A stretch of DNA of 64,000 bases from Microcoleus vaginatus PCC 9802 (lineage in GTDB: Bacteria; Cyanobacteriota; Cyanobacteriia; Cyanobacteriales; Microcoleaceae): positions 1,623,001 to 1,687,000 of the forward strand of contig CP031740.1 in NCBI GenBank assembly GCA_022701275.1, written 5' to 3'. Position 1 is the stretch's first letter. Every line of letters begins with the position of its first letter. The notes beneath the pieces are model-generated. The model searched no databases and had not been told where the DNA came from. It saw only the letters and a list, made by a program, of their open reading frames with translations. A program made the position numbers and the translations under genes. This document shows, piece after piece, positions 54,001 to 62,777 of the stretch.

Positions 54001-56571
54001 GCCGAAAGTGAAACTGCCGTCAGCCGCGGTAGTTGCGGAAGTTTCGCCGGCACTGAGAACGCCGTCACCGTTGGTGTCGAGGAAAACTGTAACTCCGGGA
54101 ACGCCAAGTTCTCCGGCAGCTTGAGTGCCGTTGCCGTCAATGTCGTTAAATTTGATGCCGGTGATGGTACTCAGCGGTACGACAACGGGAACAGGCTGTG
54201 CGGAAAATTCCGAAGTGTTGCCGGCGGCCTCGGTTGCTGTCGCGGTGATTAATTGGCCTGCGGTGACTGCTGCTGGAAAAGTTTGATTGAAAGCAACGTT
54301 GCCTGCAGCGTCAGTGGTTACCGGGATAGAAGCAATTAAGGTTTGACCTTGGGTTCCGGGGGGATTGTTGGCAAAAAATTGGAGGGTGAACGGGGTACTG
54401 GGAGTGCTGTTGTAAGTACCCGCTACAGTGACGCTGCCAGCGCTGGCGGTAGCGGTAGTGAGTACGGGGGTGTTTTGGAGGTTGTTAGCTCCTGTGTCGG
54501 CGTCGCCTGCATCGTTGGCGGTGATGCCGTTGTTGCCGAGGTCGATGCCTAAGCCAAGGTTGGCGAAGATGGAGTTGTTTTGGATGCTATTGCCGGTACC
54601 GGAATTAACTGTGACCCCAGCTATAGCGTTATTGGCTATAGTATTCCCTAGGCCAGGTGCTGTGCCGCCGATCGCATTATTGGAAGAGTCAACCAATACC
54701 CCAGGAGCGTTATTCGCCACTGCGGTAGTGCCGTCGGTTCCGACGCCGATGAAGTTTCCCCGTAGAAAGTTACCTGTAGCCCCGGCATTAATGATGACAC
54801 CGCTACTGCTATTGCCAGAAATGACGTTGCGCTCGCCTGCCGTCGAGTCCCCGCCAATTGTATTGTTGGTGGCATTCGCAGTTATGGCAACGCCAAAACC
54901 GCCGTTGGCGATGGCTGCGGTACCTGCGCTATTGGTGCCGATGAAATTACCTCGCACAGTGTTCCCTGTGGCACCGACACCCGAGATGCTTGTGCCACTG
55001 CCAACATTGCCAGAAATAATGTTGCGAACCGCTGCTGTATTGCCACCGATGGTATTGTTGAGCGCATTGTCTATGATGACGCCTGCACCGTTGCTCAAGG
55101 CTGTTCCAGCGGCATTGAGGCCGATGAAATTGGCTTGGACAGCGTTGCTGCTGCTATTGTCAACAATGCTGATGCCGCTGTTAGCATTACCGGAAATGAC
55201 GTTGCCAGCGCCTGTTACACTACCGCCAATCGTATTATTGTTTGCGCCTCCCTGGACAGCTACGCCCACACTATTTGCCACTGCATTGGTACCGCTGACA
55301 TCTGTACCGATGTAGTTGCCTAGGAGTTGGTTGTTGATAGCTGCCGTGCCAGCAATGACTGCCCCAGTACCGTTACCAGAAATAATATTGCGGGCAGCCA
55401 CCGTGCTGCCCCCAACTATATTATTAGTTGCGTCTTGGATAACTACTCCGGCACCGATGTTGGCTACTGCCGCCGTGCCCGCTGCATTAGTGCCGATGAA
55501 GTTGCCCAGTACAAAGTTGCTCCCGCCAGCAATGATGACACCGAAAGTAGTATTGCCGGAAATGACATTGCGATCGGCCACCGGGTTAGGCCCGCCAATT
55601 ATGTTACCGGTCGCACCGGACTGAATGACGAGACCAAATACGCCGTTGGGCCTGGGCAGAGTACCCGTGGCATCCAGACCGATGTAATTGCCAGATACTC
55701 TGTTCCCATTGCTTTCAACGGAGATGCCTGCGGTGGTGAAGCCATTGATTATTAATCCCCGCACGGTGCTGCCACCGCTACCAGCAGCAAGGATCAGACC
55801 GTTTCCAACGGTATTGTTGCCAGATAGCTGGATAAGTGGGATGCCTGCAAATCCAGTCTGCGAGGTACCGTTGATGATTACGGGAGCGGTAATAGGTGGC
55901 AAGATTGAGAGGGGTGCGATCGTCTGAACGCCTGCAGCGGGAATGGCAAAGTTAATATTGTGCGGCGGTGCGGCCGCTGCATTCGCATCCGTAATCGCTT
56001 GTCGCAGCGAACCCGGCCCAGCATCGTTGATATTAGTAACAGTAAAAGTAGCCAAGGTATGCGCGTAACTTGCCATTACCTCCGGCTCGATCGCCAATCC
56101 TGTTTTAATCGCTCCCGTAGCGTATTCAAGTACCCAGTTTCCGCCTTTTTCGGCACTGCCCGTAATATCTGAAGAAGCAGCAATATTAGCTTTTGTTAAC
56201 TTGCTCAGCTTTTGTACAAAAGCCTCTCCTTTTTCACCTGCTGCTACGTTACATCCGTACAGCAGAATATCAAATCGATTTTTAATTGAGTTGACAGATG
56301 ACGAAAACCACCGTTTCAAACAGTCGCGATATGTTTCTAAATTCTCGGAATTCAGGATAGTTGGCCCTAGCTGCAAACTTCCCGATTCCCCGTGAGAAAT
56401 AATGTGAACGCTTTCTATACCTTTGCGACTCTGCAGTGCTTCGGCAATTTGTTCGATGCCGTCCCGCGTGCGATCGACTAAAATTACTTCTGTACCCGTT
56501 TTAACTCCGGCGGCCAGACTCGGCCAATCTTCAACTGCTGAATCTACGAATACTATTTGTTGGTTTTTCAT
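51052..56571 (-). CDS. Giant DUF4347 / beta-helix / SdrD-like repeat / RTX protein
   Basis: 1,839 residues from ATG 56571, with GGGG-rich sequence before it. Order: DUF4347 (about 5-165; [30 protein letters not shown]); parallel beta-helix repeats (about 175-670; NVISGN, GNFIGTNAAGT, many copies); a Big/Ig-like part (about 680-770); six SdrD-type repeats (about 780-1420; S(I/S)(T/S)G(I/L)KFND..GNGT..., with EF-like DTNNDG loops); Thr-Pro linkers; and C-terminal RTX calcium repeats (about 1520-1760). It is a likely type I secreted surface protein. The same N-terminus and C-terminus architecture occurs in the protein at 37549. No protease domain was seen here. Confidence 0.9.
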   Translation of the reverse strand: MKNQQIVFVDSAVEDWPSLAAGVKTGTEVILVDRTRDGIEQIAEALQSRKGIESVHIISHGESGSLQLGPTILNSENLETYRDCLKRWFSSSVNSIKNRFDILLYGCNVAAGEKGEAFVQKLSKLTKANIAASSDITGSAEKGGNWVLEYATGAIKTGLAIEPEVMASYAHTLATFTVTNINDAGPGSLRQAITDANAAAAPPHNINFAIPAAGVQTIAPLSILPPITAPVIINGTSQTGFAGIPLIQLSGNNTVGNGLILAAGSGGSTVRGLIINGFTTAGISVESNGNRVSGNYIGLDATGTLPRPNGVFGLVIQSGATGNIIGGPNPVADRNVISGNTTFGVIIAGGSNFVLGNFIGTNAAGTAAVANIGAGVVIQDATNNIVGGSTVAARNIISGNGTGAVIAGTAAINNQLLGNYIGTDVSGTNAVANSVGVAVQGGANNNTIGGSVTGAGNVISGNANSGISIVDNSSSNAVQANFIGLNAAGTALSNGAGVIIDNALNNTIGGNTAAVRNIISGNVGSGTSISGVGATGNTVRGNFIGTNSAGTAAIANGGFGVAITANATNNTIGGDSTAGERNVISGNSSSGVIINAGATGNFLRGNFIGVGTDGTTAVANNAPGVLVDSSNNAIGGTAPGLGNTIANNAIAGVTVNSGTGNSIQNNSIFANLGLGIDLGNNGITANDAGDADTGANNLQNTPVLTTATASAGSVTVAGTYNSTPSTPFTLQFFANNPPGTQGQTLIASIPVTTDAAGNVAFNQTFPAAVTAGQLITATATEAAGNTSEFSAQPVPVVVPLSTITGIKFNDIDGNGTQAAGELGVPGVTVFLDTNGDGVLSAGETSATTAADGSFTFGNLPAGTYNVREVVPAGSQITTVNPVAVTLAAAQTTPATVNFGNQAIPVPLSTIAGIKFNDIDGNGTQAAGEVGVPGVTVFLDTNNDGILGATETSATSDANGSFTFPNLASGTYNVREVVPPNSQPTTPNPVTVTLAAGQTTPATVNFGNQTIPAVLSSITGIKFNDLDGNGTQAAGELGVAGVTVFLDTNNDGILDATETSATTDANGGFNFPNLPAATYNVREVVPSFSQPTTPNPVSVTLAAGQTTPATVNFGNSLQTGTITGLKFNDTNGNGTQDTGEIGIPGVTIFLDTNNNGTSDTGETQVTTGTDGSYSFPNLQTGTYNVGEVVPTGFTATTPNPRTVPLDPGQTSTANFGNQAVPPTPTPTPTSPLPPTPPQPPTPVPQSSISGLKFNDGNGNGTRDAEETGLSGWQIFLDANGNNSLDSGETTVTTNNSGNYSFNNLNPGTYNVREVQQTGWTQTTANPAAVNLGSGESRSGINFGNFQNISISGSKFNDLNNNGVLDTQEPLLPNWQIFLDANSNNSLDAGEVNTSTDSLGGYSFPNLRPGTYRVREVNQPGWTQTTANPADIIAVSGTNVSNINFGNSFAQVQPTPIPTPTPTPLPPQEGQDADCICEQIVLPSIGSVRAPSSVTNTRNGTNGNDTILATNNGDEINGFNGEDLLAGLRGNDNIYGGLNSAFPVGPDIDSDLLFGNEGNDYLNGVAGDDLIFAGKNEDVVYGGKDDDIIFGDQESDTLIGDQGNDIIYGGTINPFDPDLTGNDLVFGFAGDDFLSGEKNQDTIASGDGDDTVRGGKGDDLVFGELGSNLLFGDEGSDTICGGEGEDTVYGDIGSPLPIGSAGGQDQICGGLGNDFLFGNEGQDTVNGEVGNDTLYGGKDEDSLLGSAGDDFLFGDQGNDTLIGGTGNDRFMLGQDLGSETILDFQYGIDSIGLMGGLDFSQLSIVAENSSTLIRVTGSGQLLATLNNVPASVITATDFALL

Positions 56572-57105
56572 AATTACTGTTCCCCCCTGCACCTAGTTAG
56601 GTTTTCAAAATGTTGTTTTCGTGCGATGATAGTCGCCACTTCAATTCACCACAAATACGGCTACCACAAAACCCGCCTTCAACTTAGTAAAAGAGTTGTA
56701 CAGACAAAGCTTTACAATTATCTATTTTTGTGATTCTTGTAAATCTGTTGGAGCTGGAAACTTACTCGATCGCACTTTTTCATTCTCAACTTAAAAAAAG
56801 CAGACCCCAGGTACAGCTAGCTTGTTCCCGATTACGTAAATTTTTCAAAAAACGTAAGTATAATTTACACAACTTAATGTTCGGTTTTTTACTAAGTACA
56901 CTTTTGTGAAAAAGAATCCAACTCTGTATAAGTTCCAAACCCAGAGAGTGGTAGGTATCCAGCAATTCTTCAATCTCAAATCTCCAGTCTCGAATCTCAA
57001 ACCGCAGGAATGGGATTTTGGCAAATTCAGCGTGTCCCTCATAACATAGAGGAATAGTCGCCTTCATGGCATCATAGAAACTTGTCCCTCACATCATTGA
57101 AATCG
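56572..57105. other. Intergenic region between the giant gene and mtnA
   Basis: About 530 bp with the divergent promoters. AATCTCAAATCTCCAGTCTCG-type short repeats (about 56970-57000) belong to the dispersed heptad class. No gene or riboswitch was recognised. Confidence 0.45.
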
Positions 57106-58167
57106 ATGACCCCTCAAAACTCCCCTGTTTCCCCCGTCACTTGGAAAGAAGACAGAGTTCTGCTAATTGACCAAAACCGACTCCCGAAAGAATACGGTGT
57201 AGTCGAAATTAGCCGCTGCGAAGATATGGCTGAGGCGATTAAAACTATGATAGTCCGAGGTGCTCCGGCGATCGGGGTAGCAGCAGCCTACGGGATGTAT
57301 TTGGGGGCGCGAGAAATCGAAACCGGCGATCGTACTGAATTTCTCGCTAAATTAGAACAAGTTGGCGAGTTATTGCGTTCCACTCGTCCCACGGCGGTTA
57401 ATTTGTTTTGGGCAATATCGCGAATGCTCAAAACTGCCGAGAGAACTAGCGGTTCTGTCGAACAAGTGCAAAAAACTTTGTTAGAAATGGCTAAAACCAT
57501 TCAAGCAGAAGACTTGCAAACTTGTAAAGATATCGGGGACAAAGGTTTAGAAGTTCTGCCAGCCACACCCGAAAAACTAAACTTACTAACTCACTGCAAT
57601 GCAGGTGCGTTGGCAACAGCAGGCTACGGTACTGCTTTAGGTGTATTTCGTTCTGCTTGGCGAGAAGGAAGACTCGGAAGAGTTTTTGCAGACGAAACTA
57701 GGCCGCGTCTCCAAGGTGCAAAACTGACCACTTGGGAATGCGTGCAAGAAGGAATTCCCGTCACATTAATAGCCGACAATATGGCCGCTCACTGCATGAA
57801 ACTCGGCATGATTCACGCAGTAGTTGTCGGTGCCGACAGAATCGCTGCTAACGGCGACGCCGCCAATAAAATTGGCACTTACAGTTTAGCAATTGTTGCC
57901 AAAGCTCACAACGTCCCGTTTTTTGTCGCCGCTCCTCTGTCAACAATTGATTTTGAACTTTCCGACGGCAGCAAAATCCCCATTGAAGAACGCGATCCAG
58001 TTGAAATGTATCAAGTTGGAACTACGCGGATTTGTCCTGTGGGAGTCGAATTTTACAATCCCGCTTTTGACGTAACTCCGGCGGAATTAATCTCAGGAAT
58101 TATTACAGAACACGGCACGGTTGCTCCTTGGGCGTTGAAACAGTTTCAAGCAAAACAATTAGTTTGA
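57106..58167 (+). CDS. mtnA: Methylthioribose-1-phosphate isomerase
   Basis: 353 residues from ATG 57106 (TTG 57082 is in frame). MtnA converts 5-methylthioribose-1-phosphate to methylthioribulose-1-phosphate in methionine salvage. Motifs: [40 protein letters not shown] (catalytic Cys), [34 protein letters not shown] (catalytic Asp) and [20 protein letters not shown]. First gene of a tight unit with a pilin-like gene 4 bp downstream and a rhodanese gene, so the three are surely cotranscribed. No other salvage gene is seen in the window. Confidence 0.94.
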   Translation: MTPQNSPVSPVTWKEDRVLLIDQNRLPKEYGVVEISRCEDMAEAIKTMIVRGAPAIGVAAAYGMYLGAREIETGDRTEFLAKLEQVGELLRSTRPTAVNLFWAISRMLKTAERTSGSVEQVQKTLLEMAKTIQAEDLQTCKDIGDKGLEVLPATPEKLNLLTHCNAGALATAGYGTALGVFRSAWREGRLGRVFADETRPRLQGAKLTTWECVQEGIPVTLIADNMAAHCMKLGMIHAVVVGADRIAANGDAANKIGTYSLAIVAKAHNVPFFVAAPLSTIDFELSDGSKIPIEERDPVEMYQVGTTRICPVGVEFYNPAFDVTPAELISGIITEHGTVAPWALKQFQAKQLV

Positions 58168-58171
58168 TTGT

Positions 58172-58693
58172 ATGTTGCTCAACCGCTCATTCCACCTGTT
58201 GCCTGTGACATTAAGCAGGATTCCTAGCAGCCGCAACTGGCAGCTCAAAGTTGCGATCGCAGCTCTAACTCTGCCAGTTGTTTTCAGTCCTGTCTCGGAA
58301 GCTCAAGTGTCACAAACGCTTAAAGCTAAGGAATCACAAGCGAAAAAATTTGTGGGTTCGATGAATAAAGCTCAGCAACTTTACTATGCTGAAAAAGCAG
58401 GCTTTACAAGTTCTGTTTCCAATCTATTGGTTTATCTCGGTCTCCAAGTTAAACCTAACTCAGCCAGTTACAGCTACTCGATCGGCATGGTGAAAAAAGG
58501 TGCTGTATTTAACTACGGAGTATCGAAGCAAGCTAATCTCAAAAGTTTTGTGGGGGGAGTCTTTTTGGTGGGAAATAAGACCCAAACAATCTTGTGTCTA
58601 AATGCTGCTCCTGGCAAGACTAAACCAGCTAATCCAACTAATACCAAAGGGGTTTTAGAATGCGCTGCTGGTACAGCAAAAATTGCTCAATAA
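58172..58693 (+). CDS. Type IV pilin-like G/H family protein without prepilin signal
   Basis: 173 residues. The C-terminal part (about 58-125, FVGSMNKAQQLYYAEKAGF, SYSYSIGMVKKGAVF) has the GSMNKAQQ..Y pattern of cyanobacterial type IV pilin-like (pilin G/H) globular domains. The N-terminus, however, has a Sec-type signal (IAALTLPVVFSPVSEAQV) and no GFTLxE prepilin motif. It is probably periplasmic or exported and not a pilus subunit. It overlaps the mtnA to rhodanese operon, with 4 bp to the gene before and 3 bp to the gene after. Confidence 0.65.
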   Translation: MLLNRSFHLLPVTLSRIPSSRNWQLKVAIAALTLPVVFSPVSEAQVSQTLKAKESQAKKFVGSMNKAQQLYYAEKAGFTSSVSNLLVYLGLQVKPNSASYSYSIGMVKKGAVFNYGVSKQANLKSFVGGVFLVGNKTQTILCLNAAPGKTKPANPTNTKGVLECAAGTAKIAQ

Positions 58694-58696
58694 ATT

Positions 58697-59566
58697 ATGT
58701 CTAATTTACTTTGTAATTTAGGGTATAATTTGGCAGATAATTGGATAGTAAGCGCCGATTTAGCTAAGCAATTGCTGGAACAAGGAGCTACTTTGCTTGA
58801 TGCTCGCCAACCTATTTTAAAGTGGTTTGGCCGTCTCCCGCCAGCTATTCCCGTAACTTGGCAGGAATTCTCTCAATCGCACTTTCCCCACAAGGGAAAA
58901 ATTATCGAAAATAACACACTTTTAACTCAAAAACTGCAAGCAATTGGCATCTGTCAAGACAAACCTGTCATAGTCGTTGCCGATTCGGTGAAAGGGTGGG
59001 GCGAAGACGGGCGAATTGTTTGGATGTTGCGGACTTTGGGACACGAAAAAGCCGTTTTTGTAGATGGAGGATATTGCGCTTTAATCAAAGCTGGAATTGA
59101 TCGAGTAAAATCTGCAAACAATCCACCGAAAACCGGAGATTTTATCGTATCTCGCCGCTCGAATTGGGAAATTGAGCAGGATGAATTGAAAGCGATTTTA
59201 GGCAATGCTAATTTAGCAGTTATTGATGCTAGAACACCGCCAGAATATGCAGGTAAAACGCCTTACGGAGAAAAGCGAGGCGGCCACATTCCCGGTGCGA
59301 TTCACCTCTACTACAAACAGTTAATGGACACACAGGGACAACTGCTGGCTCGCGGGGAAATTGTGGCTATTTTGCAGCAGAAAGGAGTTTCGCAATCCAC
59401 TCAACTTGTGAGTTATTGCTCCGGGGGAATTCGCTCTGCATGGTTGACTTCAGTGTTGACAAATGCGGGATTTAATGCTAAGAATTATGCAGGTTCAATG
59501 TGGGAATGGTCGGCGTCGCCTGCAGATAGTTATCCTTTGTCAGTAATCCTTTCAGGGGCGGGCTAG
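58697..59566 (+). CDS. Two-domain sulfurtransferase (rhodanese)
   Basis: 289 residues. Two rhodanese domains (about 15-140 and 165-285). Only the second has the active-site loop with Cys: SYCSGGIRSAWLTS. The first is the inactive type. VIDARTPPEYAGKT and RGGHIPGAIHL (second domain) are typical. Reaction: sulfur transfer from thiosulfate or 3-mercaptopyruvate to an acceptor such as cyanide or a thiol. The loop CSGGIRS is neither canonical CRKGVTA nor CGSGVTA, so the donor is uncertain. Third gene of the mtnA operon. Confidence 0.9.
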   Translation: MSNLLCNLGYNLADNWIVSADLAKQLLEQGATLLDARQPILKWFGRLPPAIPVTWQEFSQSHFPHKGKIIENNTLLTQKLQAIGICQDKPVIVVADSVKGWGEDGRIVWMLRTLGHEKAVFVDGGYCALIKAGIDRVKSANNPPKTGDFIVSRRSNWEIEQDELKAILGNANLAVIDARTPPEYAGKTPYGEKRGGHIPGAIHLYYKQLMDTQGQLLARGEIVAILQQKGVSQSTQLVSYCSGGIRSAWLTSVLTNAGFNAKNYAGSMWEWSASPADSYPLSVILSGAG

Positions 59567-59593
59567 AAGCCCACCCCACAAGAAAATTTAATG

Positions 59594-59626
59594 TTTGTGG
59601 AACAGGCCGGAAAGCCTGTTCTTGAG
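59594..59626. repeat. Palindrome GAACAGGCCGGAAAGCCTGTTC
   Basis: GTGGAACAGGC and GCCTGTTCTT form a stem-loop 30 bp after the rhodanese stop. It is related to the palindromes at 14979-15001 and may serve as a terminator. Confidence 0.6.
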
Positions 59627-59683
59627 AATGGTATCTGAATTCAGATTCAACCTATTAACTACAAACGATCGAGGTTGAGATTA

Positions 59684-60031
59684 TCAACCGACTTGTTCGA
59701 TATACTGAGCGAGATCGTCGCGCAGGCGGCTGAGTTCGGCTTCGGTGGTCACGCGCACGCGATCGTCCCTAACCGTAATCAGCACTTTCGCAGCAAAAGG
59801 AGTTGGCCAGATATTCGGGTTGCAGAAAACTTCTAAAAATACATCTCCTGCATACCGATATTCCATAGGTTTTTGGGGAGAAGCTTTAGCGCCAGCGGTT
59901 TTGGCTGCTACAGCTTTCAAGCTTTCCATCAAAGCTGCGATCTCGCTTTGCAAATCCCGCGCGGCTTGCGGGGAAAAGCTAAAGGAGACAGAACCTTCGA
60001 CTAAATTCAGTGTCAGCGGAGAAATAGGCAT
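59684..60031 (-). CDS. Conserved hypothetical protein (115 aa)
   Basis: A small soluble protein. Its N-terminus is beta-rich (PLTLNLVEGSVSFSFSP), then a helical part with an Ala/Lys-rich loop, then EYRYAGDVFLEVFCNPNIWP, and a final helix (ELSRLRDDLAQYIEQVG). The family is unknown to me. ATG 60031 is used; the frame extends two codons to a TTG. Confidence 0.7.
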   Translation of the reverse strand: MPISPLTLNLVEGSVSFSFSPQAARDLQSEIAALMESLKAVAAKTAGAKASPQKPMEYRYAGDVFLEVFCNPNIWPTPFAAKVLITVRDDRVRVTTEAELSRLRDDLAQYIEQVG

Positions 60032-60272
60032 GGGCAATGAAATTTAACATACAATTGTTAATGACAAAAGATATAGTAACCCAAAAGAAGTACATTCCAG
60101 CTCAATTGGACTGCGAGAATGCTATTAATTAAAATTAATCTCAAGAAGAGCGGCTAAATTAATGAAGATAAATATAGTTGCAAGCTAGATTACGCAATAG
60201 TTTTAACCTGTTATGACTTGATAAGCTTTAAACTAGAAACCAGAAAACTTGACGGCCGATCGAGGAGATTTT

Positions 60273-61220
60273 ATGGTTGCCGATAACCGTTCCGAAGTCC
60301 GCAAGGTTTTAATAATTACTTTATTGCTAAATTTGCTGGTGATGGCAATTAAAGCAGCGGTGGGATGGCTGACAGGTTCCCTCAGTTTGCTGGCAGATGC
60401 TTTGCACAGCGTCACAGACAGCGCTAATAATATTTTAGGATTGGTAACTAATCATTATGCCAATCCGCAGCCCGATCGCGATCATCCCTACGGACACCAG
60501 AAATTTGACGCTCTCGGAGCCCTGGGAATTGCTGCGTTTCTGGGAATTGCCTGTTTTGAAATTCTCAGCGGTGCTGTCGAAAGGCTGATTAACGGGGGTA
60601 AAATTGTCAAAATATCCCCAAATGAACTGTGGATTTTGCTGATTGTACTGGGGATTAATATTTTTGTCACCTTTTACGAGCGCAGAGTTGGGAAACGCCT
60701 TGGTAGCGCGATTTTAGTGGCTGACGCTCAGCACACGATGAGCGATGTTTGGGTGACAATTATGGTCATCGGCGGGTTGATTGGTGTTTGGCAAGGGCAG
60801 GTTTGGAATATACCTCAATTACAATCCCTGGATGTGTTTTTGTCTTTTCCTGTGGCTGTTTTGGTATTTAGCAGCGGTTGGAAGGTTTTAACAGAAAATC
60901 TGCCTTGGTTGGTGGATGAAATGGCGATCGCACCGGAAGTTATTCACGCGATCGCGATCGATGTACCGGGGGTTGTCAACTGTCACTCGATCGCCTCCCG
61001 TGGCGTTGTAGGGCGTCAAGTATTTATTGATATGCACATGATTGTCGATGCTGTCGATGTAGAAACAGCTCACGGGATTACAGAAGAAGTAGAAGCCCGT
61101 TTGGAAGAACGTTTCAGCCCTGTACGCATCTTAATTCACGTTGAGCCGCCGACTTACCATTCCGACCAAATTAGCTACGATTCTCAAGAGAAGGAAAAAG
61201 TTAAGCGTGAAGTTGGGTAA
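60273..61220 (+). CDS. Cation diffusion facilitator (CDF) metal exporter
   Basis: 315 residues from ATG 60273, with GAGGAG 6 bases upstream. Six membrane helices. Metal-site helices: SLLADALHSVTDSANNILGL (helix 2, HxxxD) and VADAQHTMSDVWVTI (helix 5, HxxxD). DRDHPYGHQKFDALG is the conserved loop. The C-terminal cytoplasmic domain (about 220-305) has a ferredoxin-like fold typical for CDF proteins. Exports divalent cations (Zn, Fe, Co, Mn or Cd); specificity cannot be told. Alone in the plus strand here. Confidence 0.93.
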   Translation: MVADNRSEVRKVLIITLLLNLLVMAIKAAVGWLTGSLSLLADALHSVTDSANNILGLVTNHYANPQPDRDHPYGHQKFDALGALGIAAFLGIACFEILSGAVERLINGGKIVKISPNELWILLIVLGINIFVTFYERRVGKRLGSAILVADAQHTMSDVWVTIMVIGGLIGVWQGQVWNIPQLQSLDVFLSFPVAVLVFSSGWKVLTENLPWLVDEMAIAPEVIHAIAIDVPGVVNCHSIASRGVVGRQVFIDMHMIVDAVDVETAHGITEEVEARLEERFSPVRILIHVEPPTYHSDQISYDSQEKEKVKREVG

Positions 61221-61505
61221 CGGATGAGTGTAACGGATTTAAAGGATGTAACGGATAGACTGAAGCTGGAAGAGGATGGATGTGAAGGAGGAAATATTTA
61301 GGCTGTATTTCCAGCAAACAGCAGGTTGAGGGATGAAGGAGGAAGGCGGTTTTCGCGATCGCAATTTCTCTAATTTTTTAAATGCTATCAAGGGAATTAG
61401 AGCGATCGCACTTAATTTAGTGGCAGTTTTCCACAGGAAAAGGGGGGTTTTCCACAGAAATCGGCAAGTTTTCCACAATAACTTTGATAATTATCGAGCA
61501 AAAGA

Positions 61506-62648
61506 CTATTGGTACAAGTTCTTAGTTTTTTGGATTTCTGCCGCCCTTTTCTGTCGTAAGTCCCAAGGTAGCAAAATTTCGACTTCTGAACCCAAAGCTC
61601 GCAACCACCTCAGCGGGTAGTAGTCTGTCTCTCGGTAAGTGACTTGGTAGTAAGCATCGTCGGTTGGGCGAGACTGGAGGATTTGTAAAAGAGCCGATCG
61701 GTGTTCTGGGTGGGGAGTATATTGTTTGATTAATGTGGCGGCGCGATCGGGATCTATGGCGGTACAGGTAGAGTGAATGCTGATTCCCTGCATATAACTT
61801 TGATGAAAAGTGCGATCGAACCGCAATACCATCAGCGCAGTTTCTTTATAAAAATCGCAGCCCCAAGCTTCTTTTAACATATCGTTAACTGTTTTAGGAG
61901 TTGGCAGGTTATTTTCCTGATATTTTTCCTTGAGTAATTGCGGAACACGAGAATCTTGCCAGTCTAAGGATTCTAGACGTTGTGAAATAATGCGATCGAG
62001 CCGATATTTGTACCAATTAATTTCACCTCTGGGGGTGCTGCCGTAGGCACACAAATATTTAGCTCGATCCATAAAGTAAATACAAACAGGATAAACAACG
62101 CACTCTTTAATCTGATTTTGATGAGCGCTGCGATAAGTTAATAGCAAAGGAGCGATATTTTGAGAATCCCACATTTCCTGCAATTCGCTCTGAAATTGAT
62201 CGACAGCATCTTGCATGGGACTAGATTCGGGTACGAGATAATCAACGTACAAAAAGACGCGGTGATTATCTTCATCAACTACCTCTTCTGAAAATTGGTC
62301 GGCTAATAAAGGCAAACTTGGGTCGAGAAAACTAAACATCCCCAAAGTAGCTGCGAGATAAGCCTGTGTTTGGGGAGTCAAATTGCTGTCTGTATTGGGG
62401 TTTCCTGTTTGACTGGGAATTGGCGGTATTGTGTCAACTCGGCGGTAGTTTTTACTTCTACCCGTCACCCTGGTTAACCGTTGCAGCAAAAGCCGAGTTA
62501 CCAATAAATCGAATTCATTTTGCAGCGATTTTCGCACCTGAGCGAATAACTTTTCTGCCAAGATCTTGTCTAAATCAGCATCGGCAATAGCTATTTGTTT
62601 TTGCAAAGAATGCCGCCACTGGTTTACAGATACATTCCCTTTTGTCAA
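61506..62648 (-). pseudogene. WYL/TIGR03985-like CRISPR-associated protein, N-terminally truncated
   Basis: 380 residues from the only start available, TTG 62648. The sequence QWRHSLQKQIAIADADLD, the long basic-acidic helical region and YPVCIYFMDRAKYLCAYGST with EINWYKYRLDRI resemble the cyanobacterial TIGR03985 family (CRISPR-associated WYL-type regulators). Upstream in frame, DPNCACKKTTQQWLTKGNV also resembles a family motif (C-x-C), but an in-frame stop follows at about 62745 and the CHAT gene ends at 62778. The N-terminal HTH part is absent, so the gene is likely decayed. No CRISPR array is visible in the window. Family call is from memory of the pattern. Confidence 0.5.
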
Positions 62649-62777
62649 CCACTGTTGCGTTGTTTTTTTGCAAGCACAATTCGGGTCTGAATAGTTAAGA
62701 ATGTCTTCCTGCTTTTCAATCGATTACGTGTTTCAACAGTGCGAATTGTTGCTGGATGCTGAAAGGGGCGATCGCAA

